Of a DNA stretch of 64,000 nt, positions 17,317 to 25,753 are shown piece after piece. Origin of the DNA: Spirosoma radiotolerans (lineage in GTDB: Bacteria; Bacteroidota; Bacteroidia; Cytophagales; Spirosomataceae); NCBI RefSeq assembly GCF_000974425.1, contig NZ_CP010429.1, positions 4,092,001 through 4,156,000 on the forward strand, read 5' to 3'. The first letter of the stretch is position 1, and each line of letters opens with the position of its first letter. Below the pieces are notes generated by a model. That model ran no database searches, had not been told where the DNA came from, and saw only the letters and a program-made list of their open reading frames with translations. The position numbers and the translations under genes are program-made.

Positions 17317-19866
17317 ATGAGATCGTATTCTTTCCTGTTGCTCCTGTTTGGCCTACCCTTTTTCATTAATTGCTCTCAAACCAACACTCGTGAAACGCCG
17401 ACGTCGACGAATGCGTCGAAGCCACTAACGATCACGCTTGAGCTGGCGGACAACAACTACCAAAATCAGGGACGTTCCCGCTCCGTGCTGACCCTCACGA
17501 ATACGGGTAGTGAAGACTTGCCTGCTACTGGCTGGAAGCTGTTTTTTAATGGCGGCAATCCAACTAGTCTGGATGCCTCGGTGGCTCAGGTCAAGCTCTT
17601 CAACGGCGATTTACACTACATCAGCCCAGGACCGAAGTTTTCAAAACTAGAACCCGGCAAATCGACAACCATACAGGTCCTGGCCGGAAAAATCCGGAAC
17701 AAGACCGACTTCCCCGTTGGGTTTTATCTGGTGCTGGATAAGAATCCAGAGCAGGCCTACCCTGTTGACGTAGCCATAAAATCAGGTACGATCTACGAAA
17801 AATCGGACAGACTATTAGCCGAAAAGATTTTTGACCAGAATGAGAAAATCAAGGCAATCCCCGACGATAAACTGCCCAAGATATTCCCTACCCCGGTTTC
17901 GTATCAGGAAAAAGGAACGCCGTTTCTGCTGGACAATCAGGTAGTTATTGTCACCGATAAAGCCTTTGATCGGGAAGCTGATTATTTAGCCAACAGTCTG
18001 AAGACGGTCATTGGTAAGAAACCCGCTGTTCAGACGAATGGGAATGGAAAAACGATCACACTCCGTAAAAATCCATCGCTCGCTGCCGAAGGGTACGCGT
18101 TGCATATTGGCTCAGATGGCGTAGTGCTCACAGCCTCGTCGGGCGCGGGTATTTTTTACGGGATTCAGTCGTTGCAAACCCTTCTTCCGGCAGCCGCCCT
18201 GTCGGGTAAGGCCGGATCGGTCAGTTTACCGGGACTGGATGCAACCGATGCGCCCCGCTTTCCTTACCGGGCGTTTATGATGGACATGGCTCGGAATTTC
18301 CAGCCCAAGTCAGAGGTCCTTAAAGTGCTGGACGCGATGGCGTTGTACAAGCTCAACACCTTCCATTTTCACTTTAGCGAAGACGAAGGCTGGCGGGTAG
18401 AGATGCCTTCGTTACCCGAACTGACCGCTGTTGGTGCCAAACGCGCCCACACCACCGACCCCACTAAAAACCTGATTCCCTCCTATGGCTCCGGCCCCGA
18501 TTTGTCGAACCCATCCGGCACGGGCTTCTACAGCAAAGCTGATTTTGTCGAGATTCTGAAGTACGCCCGCGACCGCCACATTGTGGTGATTCCCGAAATT
18601 GAATCACCGGGACACGCCCGGGCCGCTATCAAAGCCATGAACGCCCGCTATCAGCGCTTCATGAAAGCGGGTAACAAGACCGAAGCAGAGCGGTATCTGC
18701 TTCAGGACGTAGCCGACAAGTCGGTTTATCGGTCAGTGCAGGGCTGGGATGATAACGTCATCGACGTGTCGCTTCCATCCGCCTATACGTTTTTGGAGCG
18801 CGTGGTCGACGACTTGAGAGGGATGTACAAAGAAGCGGGTGCACCCCTGCAAACGATTCACTTCGGCGGAGATGAAGTACCGGGTGGGGTTTGGGAAAAG
18901 TCTCCTTCTGTTCAAAAGTTGATTGCCAGCAACCCTTCGGTTAAAAACACCGATGACTTATGGTATTACTACTTCGGTAAAGTCAATCAACTGCTCAAAA
19001 GCCGTCAGTTATTCCTTTCGGGCTGGGAAGAAATTGGACTTAAGAAAGTAAAGCAGAATGGTCGGGTAAAATGGGTGCCCAACGAAACCTTTGCCGGCGA
19101 AAACTTTCGGGTAAATGTCTGGAAAAATAGTCCCGGATCAGGCGCCGAAGACCTCGCCTACCGCATGGCCAATGCAGGGTATAAAGTGATTCTGACCGGC
19201 GTTACCCATATGTATCTGGACCTGGCTTACAATCAGTTATCAGAAGAGCCCGGCCAGTATTGGGGTGGCTATGTAGACATCGACAAACCCTTTTATTTCA
19301 TTCCGTACGATTACCTCAGGAATCTGAAAGATGATAATACGGGCAATCGCATCAATCCATCGCTTATTAAAAGCCGGGAAGTTCTGACGGCTAAGGGAAA
19401 GGCCAATATTGTCGGCATTGAAGCGCCCCTTTGGTCCGAAACGAACCGAAATCCGCAGCAGTTTGAGTACAAGATGTTTCCTAAGTTGCTAGCAGTAGCC
19501 GAACGGGCCTGGGCGAAAGACCCGGCCTGGGCAAAGGAGACAAACGAAGCAAAAAGCGAGCAACTGTATGATCAGGCCTGGTCTGAATTCATCAGTCAAG
19601 TAGGCAAGCGGGAGCTTCCTCGTCTGGATGTTTACGCCGGTGGCTATGAGTACCGCATTCCGCCTGTTGGGGCGAAGGTGATTAATGGAAAGGTGGCCGC
19701 CAATGTACAATTCCCTGGATTAACCATCCGTTATACGATGGATGGCACAGAACCAACGGCCCAAAGCCCGGTATATACGGAGCCCGTTGCCAGTAGCGGT
19801 CCCGTTAAATTTAAAGTATTCAATGCCGTAGGCAGGTCTGGACAAACGGTAACGATCAGTAAATAA
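17317..19866 (+). CDS. Beta-N-acetylhexosaminidase, GH20, lipoprotein
   Basis: An 849-aa exo-hexosaminidase that removes terminal GlcNAc/GalNAc from glycans such as chitin oligomers or glycoproteins. The N-terminus carries a lipobox-type signal (PFFINCSQTN). A carbohydrate-binding-like domain follows (about 35-160), then the GH20b domain (about 180-310) and the catalytic barrel (from FPYRAFMMDMARNF). The catalytic Asp-Glu pair is D519-E520 in HFGGDEVPGG. The last 75 residues (IPPVGAKVINGKV, TIRYTMDGTEPT) form a C-terminal chitobiase-type domain. The next gene, an HGSNAT-like acyltransferase, is a plausible functional partner. Confidence 0.95.
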   Translation: MRSYSFLLLLFGLPFFINCSQTNTRETPTSTNASKPLTITLELADNNYQNQGRSRSVLTLTNTGSEDLPATGWKLFFNGGNPTSLDASVAQVKLFNGDLHYISPGPKFSKLEPGKSTTIQVLAGKIRNKTDFPVGFYLVLDKNPEQAYPVDVAIKSGTIYEKSDRLLAEKIFDQNEKIKAIPDDKLPKIFPTPVSYQEKGTPFLLDNQVVIVTDKAFDREADYLANSLKTVIGKKPAVQTNGNGKTITLRKNPSLAAEGYALHIGSDGVVLTASSGAGIFYGIQSLQTLLPAAALSGKAGSVSLPGLDATDAPRFPYRAFMMDMARNFQPKSEVLKVLDAMALYKLNTFHFHFSEDEGWRVEMPSLPELTAVGAKRAHTTDPTKNLIPSYGSGPDLSNPSGTGFYSKADFVEILKYARDRHIVVIPEIESPGHARAAIKAMNARYQRFMKAGNKTEAERYLLQDVADKSVYRSVQGWDDNVIDVSLPSAYTFLERVVDDLRGMYKEAGAPLQTIHFGGDEVPGGVWEKSPSVQKLIASNPSVKNTDDLWYYYFGKVNQLLKSRQLFLSGWEEIGLKKVKQNGRVKWVPNETFAGENFRVNVWKNSPGSGAEDLAYRMANAGYKVILTGVTHMYLDLAYNQLSEEPGQYWGGYVDIDKPFYFIPYDYLRNLKDDNTGNRINPSLIKSREVLTAKGKANIVGIEAPLWSETNRNPQQFEYKMFPKLLAVAERAWAKDPAWAKETNEAKSEQLYDQAWSEFISQVGKRELPRLDVYAGGYEYRIPPVGAKVINGKVAANVQFPGLTIRYTMDGTEPTAQSPVYTEPVASSGPVKFKVFNAVGRSGQTVTISK

Positions 19867-19879
19867 GCCAGCCGACCTT

Positions 19880-19915
19880 AGTCAGGTGGTCCGTGTCCTC
19901 ACGGACCACCTGACT
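19880..19915. repeat. GGTCCGTG-type palindromic element, copy 1 (16-bp stem)
   Basis: Arms 19880-19895 and 19900-19915 are perfect complements around TCCT. It follows the GH20 stop by 13 bases and may double as a terminator. The core GGTCCGTG-TCCT-CACGGACC recurs at 21.3 kb, and related forms occur at 34.1 and 45.0 kb. Confidence 0.85.
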
Positions 19916-19939
19916 GGATGGTGTTGCTGACGCGTATGT

Positions 19940-19982
19940 GGTTCGTGAGGATCGGAACGCCGACCGCACGGACCACGGAGTA
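19940..19982. repeat. GGTCCGTG-type element, long form, copy 1
   Basis: This 43-base unit (GGTTCGTGAGGATCGG...CACGGACC...GAGTA) is 39/43 identical to 45019-45061. It looks like the short palindrome with extra bases inside the loop, and its ends can still pair as GGTTCGTG / CACGGACC with one G-T pair. Confidence 0.8.
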
Positions 19983-20025
19983 GAACCATTTTTTTTGAAG
20001 CCGATCCTTAGCCAGCCGACCTGTA

Positions 20026-21162
20026 ATGACTGATACCAACACGCGCTTTTTGTCTTTGGATGTATTCCGAGGCCTGACAATTTGCTTCATGATTGTGGTA
20101 AATACGCCGGGGAGTGGTGCCACGCCTTTTGCCCCGCTCTTGCACGCTCACTGGCATGGCTTCACCCCTACCGATCTGGTCTTCCCGTCTTTTCTTTTCG
20201 CTGTAGGCAATGCCATGAGCTTTGCCATGAAGAAGCACAGTTCGGTAGGTACAGCTGCCGTGCTGACTAAAATTGGCAAACGAACGGCGCTGATTTTTCT
20301 GTTGGGTTACCTGATGTACTGGTTTCCTTTTTTCCGGCTCAGTGAATCAGGCGATGTAACCGGCTTTCCCATCAGTGAAACCCGCATTTGGGGCGTTTTA
20401 CAACGAATTGCCATCTGCTATGGCATCGCATCGTTGCTGGTTTATTTCCTGTCCTTCCGAACAGTTATCCTGTTGAGTGTTGTGTTTCTGGTCGGTTACT
20501 GGCTTATTTTGCTCGGTTGGGGCGACCCCGCCGATCCGTATAGTTTAGCAGGAAATGCTGGGTCGCAACTCGATCGGTTCCTGTTTGGCGATGCGCACCT
20601 GTATCATGGCGAGGGCGTCGCTTTTGAACCGGAAGGTTTGCTCAGTACACTGCCGGCCATTGTGAATGTAGTGATTGGTTATTACGCCGGTCAGTTTGTG
20701 CAGCATAAAGGCAAAAACTACGAAAGTGTAGCGAAACTGTTACTCGTTGGCAGTGCCCTGATTTTTGCCGCCCTGTGCTGGAATATGGTTTTTCCCATCA
20801 ACAAAAAGTTATGGACCAGTTCGTTTGTCCTGCTCACCACAGGACTTGATCTGGCCATTATGGCGGCTCTGATCTACATCATCGAAATCAGGCAATGGAA
20901 CAACGCCAACTGGACCAGGTTCTTTGTCATTCCCGGAAAAAATCCCCTGTTTATCTACCTCCTGTCCGAATTGCTGGTTATCGCCTTCTACATGATTCCG
21001 GTAGCGTCGGGTGGGAATGTGTTTTCCTGGATCAACCGTAATTTCTATCAAAAGCTGGCACCGGGACCTGTGGGTTCGCTCTTGTTCGCGCTCTCCTTTA
21101 TGCTGCTTTGCTGGCTCGTCGGCTGGGTCCTTGACCGCCGTAAAATTTATGTGCGGGTATAA
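20026..21162 (+). CDS. HGSNAT-like membrane acyltransferase (DUF5009 / NagX family)
   Basis: A 378-aa protein with about 10 membrane segments. The N-terminus RFLSLDVFRGLTICFMIVVN and PTDLVFPSFLFAVGNAMSFA are hallmarks of the heparan-alpha-glucosaminide N-acetyltransferase-like family. The catalytic-type His of this family may be the one in HAHWHGFTPTDL. Human HGSNAT moves acetyl groups across the membrane onto terminal glucosamine; bacterial members sit with GlcNAc-use genes. Here it follows a GH20 hexosaminidase, which supports an amino-sugar role, but the acceptor is unproven. Confidence 0.9.
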   Translation: MTDTNTRFLSLDVFRGLTICFMIVVNTPGSGATPFAPLLHAHWHGFTPTDLVFPSFLFAVGNAMSFAMKKHSSVGTAAVLTKIGKRTALIFLLGYLMYWFPFFRLSESGDVTGFPISETRIWGVLQRIAICYGIASLLVYFLSFRTVILLSVVFLVGYWLILLGWGDPADPYSLAGNAGSQLDRFLFGDAHLYHGEGVAFEPEGLLSTLPAIVNVVIGYYAGQFVQHKGKNYESVAKLLLVGSALIFAALCWNMVFPINKKLWTSSFVLLTTGLDLAIMAALIYIIEIRQWNNANWTRFFVIPGKNPLFIYLLSELLVIAFYMIPVASGGNVFSWINRNFYQKLAPGPVGSLLFALSFMLLCWLVGWVLDRRKIYVRV

Positions 21163-21508
21163 AGTTGATGCGTTTGCGCTAGCCCCACAGTTGGGTTTGC
21201 CAGGCAATACATCCCCAATGCCACTTTTTCCCGGTATTTGTTTCCTCGTCTAACCCTCAGCTTAGCTCAAAGTAGGTTGCTGCTCCACGGTCCGTGTCCT
21301 CACGGACCGCTCACGCGACAGCCAGTTTACCTTCCAAGTAAACGGTCCGTGAGGACACGGACGATGGAAGCCGCAAAATGTTAACAGGCTAATGACCTAC
21401 CAAAACGTAGGTTTACCCCGAAAACTAAAAAATACCCCATTGTGAACCAACGAAAGCCAATGTAGTTAACGTTTATAGGTGTAAAAATCCTCCCTAAACA
21501 GTCCATAC
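21163..21508. other. 346-bp intergenic region with two palindromic elements
   Basis: No gene is seen. Two GGTCCGTG-family hairpins are present: 21288-21309 (loop TCCT) and 21344-21363 (loop AGGA). They are reverse complements of each other and so form a larger inverted pair. The promoter of the downstream FHA/kinase block should lie in 21365-21508, but I found no convincing TTTG / TAnnTTTG match. Confidence 0.6.
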
Positions 21509-22525
21509 ATGGCCAATCAGCCCGGTGGCTGGCTCGGTAAGCTCAGTAACCTTATCATTCCGCCCAGCCAGACCGATACAAAAACGGCTCCTGCCGTTAC
21601 CAACAAACGCATTCTCGACGAACTCATCGCTAGTTTCGAAGACTCCATCCAGCGGGAATCCGTCGGAACGAGCCTGTTATTCAACGCTCACTTTTTGATT
21701 ATTCTGCACCCCGACACGTATGAAGATCGTCAGAATGCGTTTCCGGTGGTGGTCAACGAAGCGGTGCAGTCCTTCAAAGCGGTTATCGAATCGCATAGAA
21801 GCGCGTACGGACGCGTGTCGCCGGTCGCATCGAGCTGGTTTTTTAAGTTTGGTGCGGGCCGGGAGTTCGGCGGTGAGGCCGTTAGCCCGACGGATGTCAA
21901 AGTTATTGGGGCATTGACCGGTATTTTACCTGGCAATGTTCAGGCCAATGCACCAGCCGAGAAACTGAACGTGACGCGCCGGGTTAAACAAACCAACCGC
22001 TACGAAAAGGTCGATGTCGATCTGCACACCTTCCAGCACATTGATTTTCGCGAGCCGGGGGCATTTGTCGTAAAATTCAATTTCGACACACCCCTGAATT
22101 CATCCGCCCCGGCCAGTGGTGCACCACTAGCGAGTGCTACTAAGGTAATCCATTCGGCATTGCCCCGCAGTCTTGAGGCCGGATTGGCCCACATCAGTTA
22201 CTACATAGCTGAGTTAAATAAAGAGGACACGTATGTGATGCGTGACCGGGAAATCGTCATAGCCCGAAAAGATACCGACAATCAGCATTTCCCGAACTAC
22301 CTACTTCTCGAATCCGCTTACGTATCGAATCCGCACGCCCGAATTCGGTACAATGAGTCTACCCAATCGTTTCAGATAGCTTCGTTCAGCCGCAACGAAA
22401 CCCGCGTCAACGAGCGACTCATTCCCCGGAGCGAACCGGCAAGCCCAACCTGGTTTGACTTACCCGAAAAAGCCCAGATTCTGCTCAACAGTATGGTGAC
22501 ACTTACCTTCCAAAGCAACGCATAA
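21509..22525 (+). CDS. FHA-like protein with FhaA-type N-terminal region (first of kinase/PBP block)
   Basis: A 338-aa soluble protein. Residues 25-175 form an alpha/beta region (ILDELIASFEDSIQRESVG..., FLIILHPDTYEDRQ) whose layout resembles the N-terminal domain of actinobacterial FhaA (DUF3662); this is a judgement by eye. Residues about 240-335 look like an FHA phosphothreonine-binding domain with S273-x-x-H276 in VSNPHARIRY. The usual GR pair is A252-R253 (IVIARK), so pThr binding may be altered. It starts a same-strand block with a PP2C phosphatase, two Ser/Thr kinases, a RodA-PBP fusion and a second FHA protein. I infer it is an adaptor for phosphorylated partners. Confidence 0.75.
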   Translation: MANQPGGWLGKLSNLIIPPSQTDTKTAPAVTNKRILDELIASFEDSIQRESVGTSLLFNAHFLIILHPDTYEDRQNAFPVVVNEAVQSFKAVIESHRSAYGRVSPVASSWFFKFGAGREFGGEAVSPTDVKVIGALTGILPGNVQANAPAEKLNVTRRVKQTNRYEKVDVDLHTFQHIDFREPGAFVVKFNFDTPLNSSAPASGAPLASATKVIHSALPRSLEAGLAHISYYIAELNKEDTYVMRDREIVIARKDTDNQHFPNYLLLESAYVSNPHARIRYNESTQSFQIASFSRNETRVNERLIPRSEPASPTWFDLPEKAQILLNSMVTLTFQSNA

Positions 22526-22529
22526 GCCC

Positions 22530-22613
22530 ATGATCGACGTTCTGCTTGTTTTGTTACTTTTCCTGTTCGTCTGTTTTTTCGTCATCAGGCATTTTCAGGA
22601 CTTACCCCGCTAA
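22530..22613 (+). CDS. 27-aa single-span membrane peptide
   Basis: The ATG lies 4 bases after the preceding stop and encodes MIDVLLVLLLFLFVCFFVIR plus HFQDLPR. It is one hydrophobic span with a basic cytoplasmic-type end. Tight coupling to the FHA-like gene and the clean TM character make it more likely real than chance, but at this length sequence alone cannot prove it. It could be a small regulator or anchor for the complex encoded around it. Confidence 0.45.
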   Translation: MIDVLLVLLLFLFVCFFVIRHFQDLPR

Positions 22614-22617
22614 TTAT

Positions 22618-22697
22618 TGGTTTACCGTATTCGGTTTGTGGTATATCCCCATATCAACCAGACTAGCTTACCGAAACCAGTAAACCGTAAACCGAAT
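22618..22697. repeat. Imperfect inverted repeat, accgtaaac family
   Basis: GGTTTACCGTATTCGGTTT at the left is mirrored imperfectly by CCGAAACCAGTAAACCGTA followed by AACCGAAT at the right, just before the PP2C start. The motif matches the inverted repeats near 17.2, 61.5 and 62.9 kb. Confidence 0.6.
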
Positions 22698-22705
22698 TCT
22701 ATACA

Positions 22706-24175
22706 ATGAACGACTTACTGATCGCCGGGAAGACCGATGTGGGCCAACGGCGCAAGGATAATCAGGACACATTTATCTGCACTCCGCTCTGGTCAGAAGC
22801 CAGTGCCTTACTGGTTGTGATTGATGGTGTAGGGGGTTACGCCGGTGGTGATCGGGCGGCTGCCATTGCCAAAGAGTCGATTGAACGATATATGGCCACG
22901 CCAAATGGCGATCCGTTGTCCATGCTGCGCGAAGCCGTCGTTTTCGCCAACAACCAGATCAACGAAGAGCGCCTGAAAGAGCGTCGGTTGGGCCAGATGT
23001 GCTGCGTATTGACGGCGGCTCTGGCCGATAGCCATACCGGCAAACTCTACTTTGTGCATGTGGGCGATACACGTCTGTACCGCTACCGGCAGGGCAATCT
23101 GGTAAAGCTCACCCGCGATCACTCGATGGTGGGCGTTCGGGAAGATGCCAACGAACTGACCGAAGCCGAAGCCATGAGTCACCCGCGCCGAAACGAGATC
23201 CTGCGCGAAGTCGGCTCCACCACGCATCGGGTCGATGATCCAGATTTTCTGGAGTCGGACGAAACGGACTTTCTGCCGGGCGATCAACTGCTGTTGTGCA
23301 GCGATGGCCTGACGGATATGATCACACAGGCCCAGATCAAGGCAATCCTGAACCGGGCTATTCCAGTAGAAGAACAGCTTTTAGAACTGATTCGGGTGGC
23401 GAATCATCAGGGAGGCAACGATAACATTACGGTTGTACTGGCCCGAAACACCGCAAATAGTACTAACGCATCGGTTGTTGAACCGCTGGTAACAACGACT
23501 CCCAGCCTGGCCCAGAATACATCGGCGGCTCCCGTTTCGCCATCGGCTCAACCCCAACCGGCGGCTACGCCAGCTAAACGATCATCGACAGGCCGGTGGG
23601 TCGCGCTGTTCGCCTTGCTGGCCATTCTGGTGGCGGGTATTGTCTGGTATCAGTCCTGGCCATCGGGCAACACCCACGCCACGAGCGATAGCCTTAGGGC
23701 AACCGGTGCACCATCGGGCGATACAACCTTCCTGCTTTCGACGAGCCGTTCCCGCATTGATTCGCTCATCGAAGTGGCTACCCGAAGTTCAGACCATCGG
23801 TTGCTACTGACCGACGATACGATTCGTATCAGTCAACCGTTACTACTAACGGATTCGCTACTAGCTGTCATCGGCAGTAGCCCGCAAACGGTTATAATGC
23901 CCCTTGATTCAACCCATGACCAGCTTGCCATGCGCGTTGACCGCCGGGGGGCTGTTACGCTGGAAAATGTGGTTGTCAGTGGGTTTAAGACGGGAATTGA
24001 AACCACCGGAGAGACAAAGCTTCAGTTAAACAGGGTCTATTTCAGCCAGGTCGACCTGCCTGTTCGGGCAACCGTTCGGCAGGACACATGCCTAAACACC
24101 GTCATTTCAGTTTCTGTACAAAAGCAGCCTGTTGCGCCTAAGCAACCAACTGCGCCTAAACCAATTCGTCCCTGA
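22706..24175 (+). CDS. PP2C-family Ser/Thr phosphatase with extracytoplasmic domain
   Basis: A 489-aa PPM phosphatase. The catalytic domain (about 1-250) has all metal-site motifs: RRKDNQD (D21), VVIDGVGGYAGGD (D40), VGDTRLY, LLCSDGLTD and GGNDNITVV. A Pro/Ala/Ser-rich linker leads to one TM helix (about 298-316, WVALFALLAILVAGIVW). The last 170 residues are outside the cytoplasm and look like a short parallel beta-helix (LLLTDSLLAVIGSSPQTVIM, VTLENVVVSGFKTGIET). It is a likely opposite partner to the two kinases that follow; its stop overlaps the next start by one base. The membrane-anchored PP2C plan resembles PstP, but the outside domain differs. Confidence 0.93.
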   Translation: MNDLLIAGKTDVGQRRKDNQDTFICTPLWSEASALLVVIDGVGGYAGGDRAAAIAKESIERYMATPNGDPLSMLREAVVFANNQINEERLKERRLGQMCCVLTAALADSHTGKLYFVHVGDTRLYRYRQGNLVKLTRDHSMVGVREDANELTEAEAMSHPRRNEILREVGSTTHRVDDPDFLESDETDFLPGDQLLLCSDGLTDMITQAQIKAILNRAIPVEEQLLELIRVANHQGGNDNITVVLARNTANSTNASVVEPLVTTTPSLAQNTSAAPVSPSAQPQPAATPAKRSSTGRWVALFALLAILVAGIVWYQSWPSGNTHATSDSLRATGAPSGDTTFLLSTSRSRIDSLIEVATRSSDHRLLLTDDTIRISQPLLLTDSLLAVIGSSPQTVIMPLDSTHDQLAMRVDRRGAVTLENVVVSGFKTGIETTGETKLQLNRVYFSQVDLPVRATVRQDTCLNTVISVSVQKQPVAPKQPTAPKPIRP

Positions 24176-25746
24176 TGGCTACCGTTCGATTTAACACCCA
24201 GTTTCCCGGATACGAAATACTGAGTGAATTAGGCCGTAGCAACGCCCGCATTCTCAAGGCCCGCCATCTGGATACGGGTGATCTGGTTGCGATCAAACAC
24301 TTCGCCCTGAACACGGATCCCGAAACACTTCGTCGATTCCAGCGCGAATCGGCCATTATGACCAGCATTGCCCATCCCAACATCGTCAAGGTACGGGAGG
24401 TGCAACTGGAAGCCGAGCTGCCTTACATCGTGATGGAATTGATTGAAGGCGGTAGTGTGTGCGACCTGCTCAAAGCACAGGGTCATCTGGACGTTCCAAC
24501 TACTACTCGGTTGGGCCTGCAGATGGCGGGGGCTTTCCGGGCCATTCACGCGCAGGGCATCGTTCACCGCGATGTTAAACCCGACAACATACTCTACCGG
24601 CCTTTACCGAGTGGTGAACTGCATTTTCTGCTCACCGACTTCGGCGTGGCCCGGCTACATGAGCAGTCAACAACCTTGACGGGCCAGTCGCTGATGACCT
24701 ATGAATATGCCTCGCCGGAGCAGTTCAACGACCCTAAAAATGTGGGTGTAGCCACCGATTATTATTCGCTGGGCGTCGTGCTCTATGAATGTCTGACGGG
24801 CAAAGTGCCCTTTGCTCTAGTCGATCATTCGGGCATTGTTACGTTCATGAACAAGGTGCTTTCTGAAGCCCCGCCCGTCTTAACGGTTAGTGCCAACGGG
24901 CAGTCGCTCGGGCCGTTTACACCCTTACTGGAAGGGCTTTTAAAAAAGAAGGCGACTGAGCGATTGAGCGATCCCGACGAATTGACCTGGCTGCTCAAAC
25001 AAGCAGAGCTTGCGTATTTACAAGCTGGTCGGGCTGGCCGAGTGAATCAGCCAACACCGGCCCCCACGCCCGTTTTAGAACCCCACGTGGTGACGCAGCC
25101 GCAACCAGAGCCCCTGAAGCCTAGAGTCGCTTCGACCGTAAAGGAGCCGCATTCGCCCAAAGGCATTGGAACGGCTAAAATCATGGCGTTCCTTGCTTTC
25201 GCGCTGCTTATCCTTGCCGGGGTGTATTACATTACCACCAAACCTAATGCCCAATCTACTAATAAAGCAGGCATAGGTAATTCGGCTATAACCGACCAGT
25301 CAACCGATAGTGCGACTACAGTAGCAGCGAATGCAAAACCCGACACAGCCGCTATTCGGGCACAGCAACGGGCCGAAGAAGCGCAACGACTGGAGCGGCT
25401 CCGGCAGGAAGCGCTGATCGCGGCTAAAAAGATGAAAGTCAAGGCAACCAACTTCAAGGTTGGCCTGTTTGGTGGCATCAAACAACTGCAGCTTCAGTTA
25501 AGCAATCCAACGAATTTGAACTTTACCTATGTAGTTGTGCAGGTGAATTATATCAAGGATGGTGGCGGCCTCTACAAAACAGAGACCGTGTATTTCAATC
25601 ATGTGGAGCCCAATTCATCGCCCATCCAAACGGCTCCGGATAGTGATCGGGGAACGAAGGTTACGTGTAAAGTTTTACGGTACGAGTCGCCGGACATTCC
25701 CCAGAATTCAGACTCGCTGGCTACGGCAACCGAGTCGCTAAACTAA
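24175..25746 (+). CDS. Membrane Ser/Thr protein kinase (Hanks type), copy 1
   Basis: A 523-aa transmembrane kinase. The kinase domain (about 12-285) has the ATP-anchoring K41 (VAIKHF), the catalytic loop HRDVKPDN with D133 and N138, DFG at D155, and SPEQF in place of APE. The glycine loop is unusual: LGRSNARILKA keeps the first Gly but lacks the second and third. A Pro-rich linker, one TM helix (about 337-355) and an extracytoplasmic part with a KR-rich helix and a beta domain (LQLQLSNPTNLNFTYVVVQV) follow. No PASTA repeats are seen. It overlaps the PP2C stop by one base. Confidence 0.95.
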   Translation: MATVRFNTQFPGYEILSELGRSNARILKARHLDTGDLVAIKHFALNTDPETLRRFQRESAIMTSIAHPNIVKVREVQLEAELPYIVMELIEGGSVCDLLKAQGHLDVPTTTRLGLQMAGAFRAIHAQGIVHRDVKPDNILYRPLPSGELHFLLTDFGVARLHEQSTTLTGQSLMTYEYASPEQFNDPKNVGVATDYYSLGVVLYECLTGKVPFALVDHSGIVTFMNKVLSEAPPVLTVSANGQSLGPFTPLLEGLLKKKATERLSDPDELTWLLKQAELAYLQAGRAGRVNQPTPAPTPVLEPHVVTQPQPEPLKPRVASTVKEPHSPKGIGTAKIMAFLAFALLILAGVYYITTKPNAQSTNKAGIGNSAITDQSTDSATTVAANAKPDTAAIRAQQRAEEAQRLERLRQEALIAAKKMKVKATNFKVGLFGGIKQLQLQLSNPTNLNFTYVVVQVNYIKDGGGLYKTETVYFNHVEPNSSPIQTAPDSDRGTKVTCKVLRYESPDIPQNSDSLATATESLN

Positions 25747-25753
25747 GGTATCC

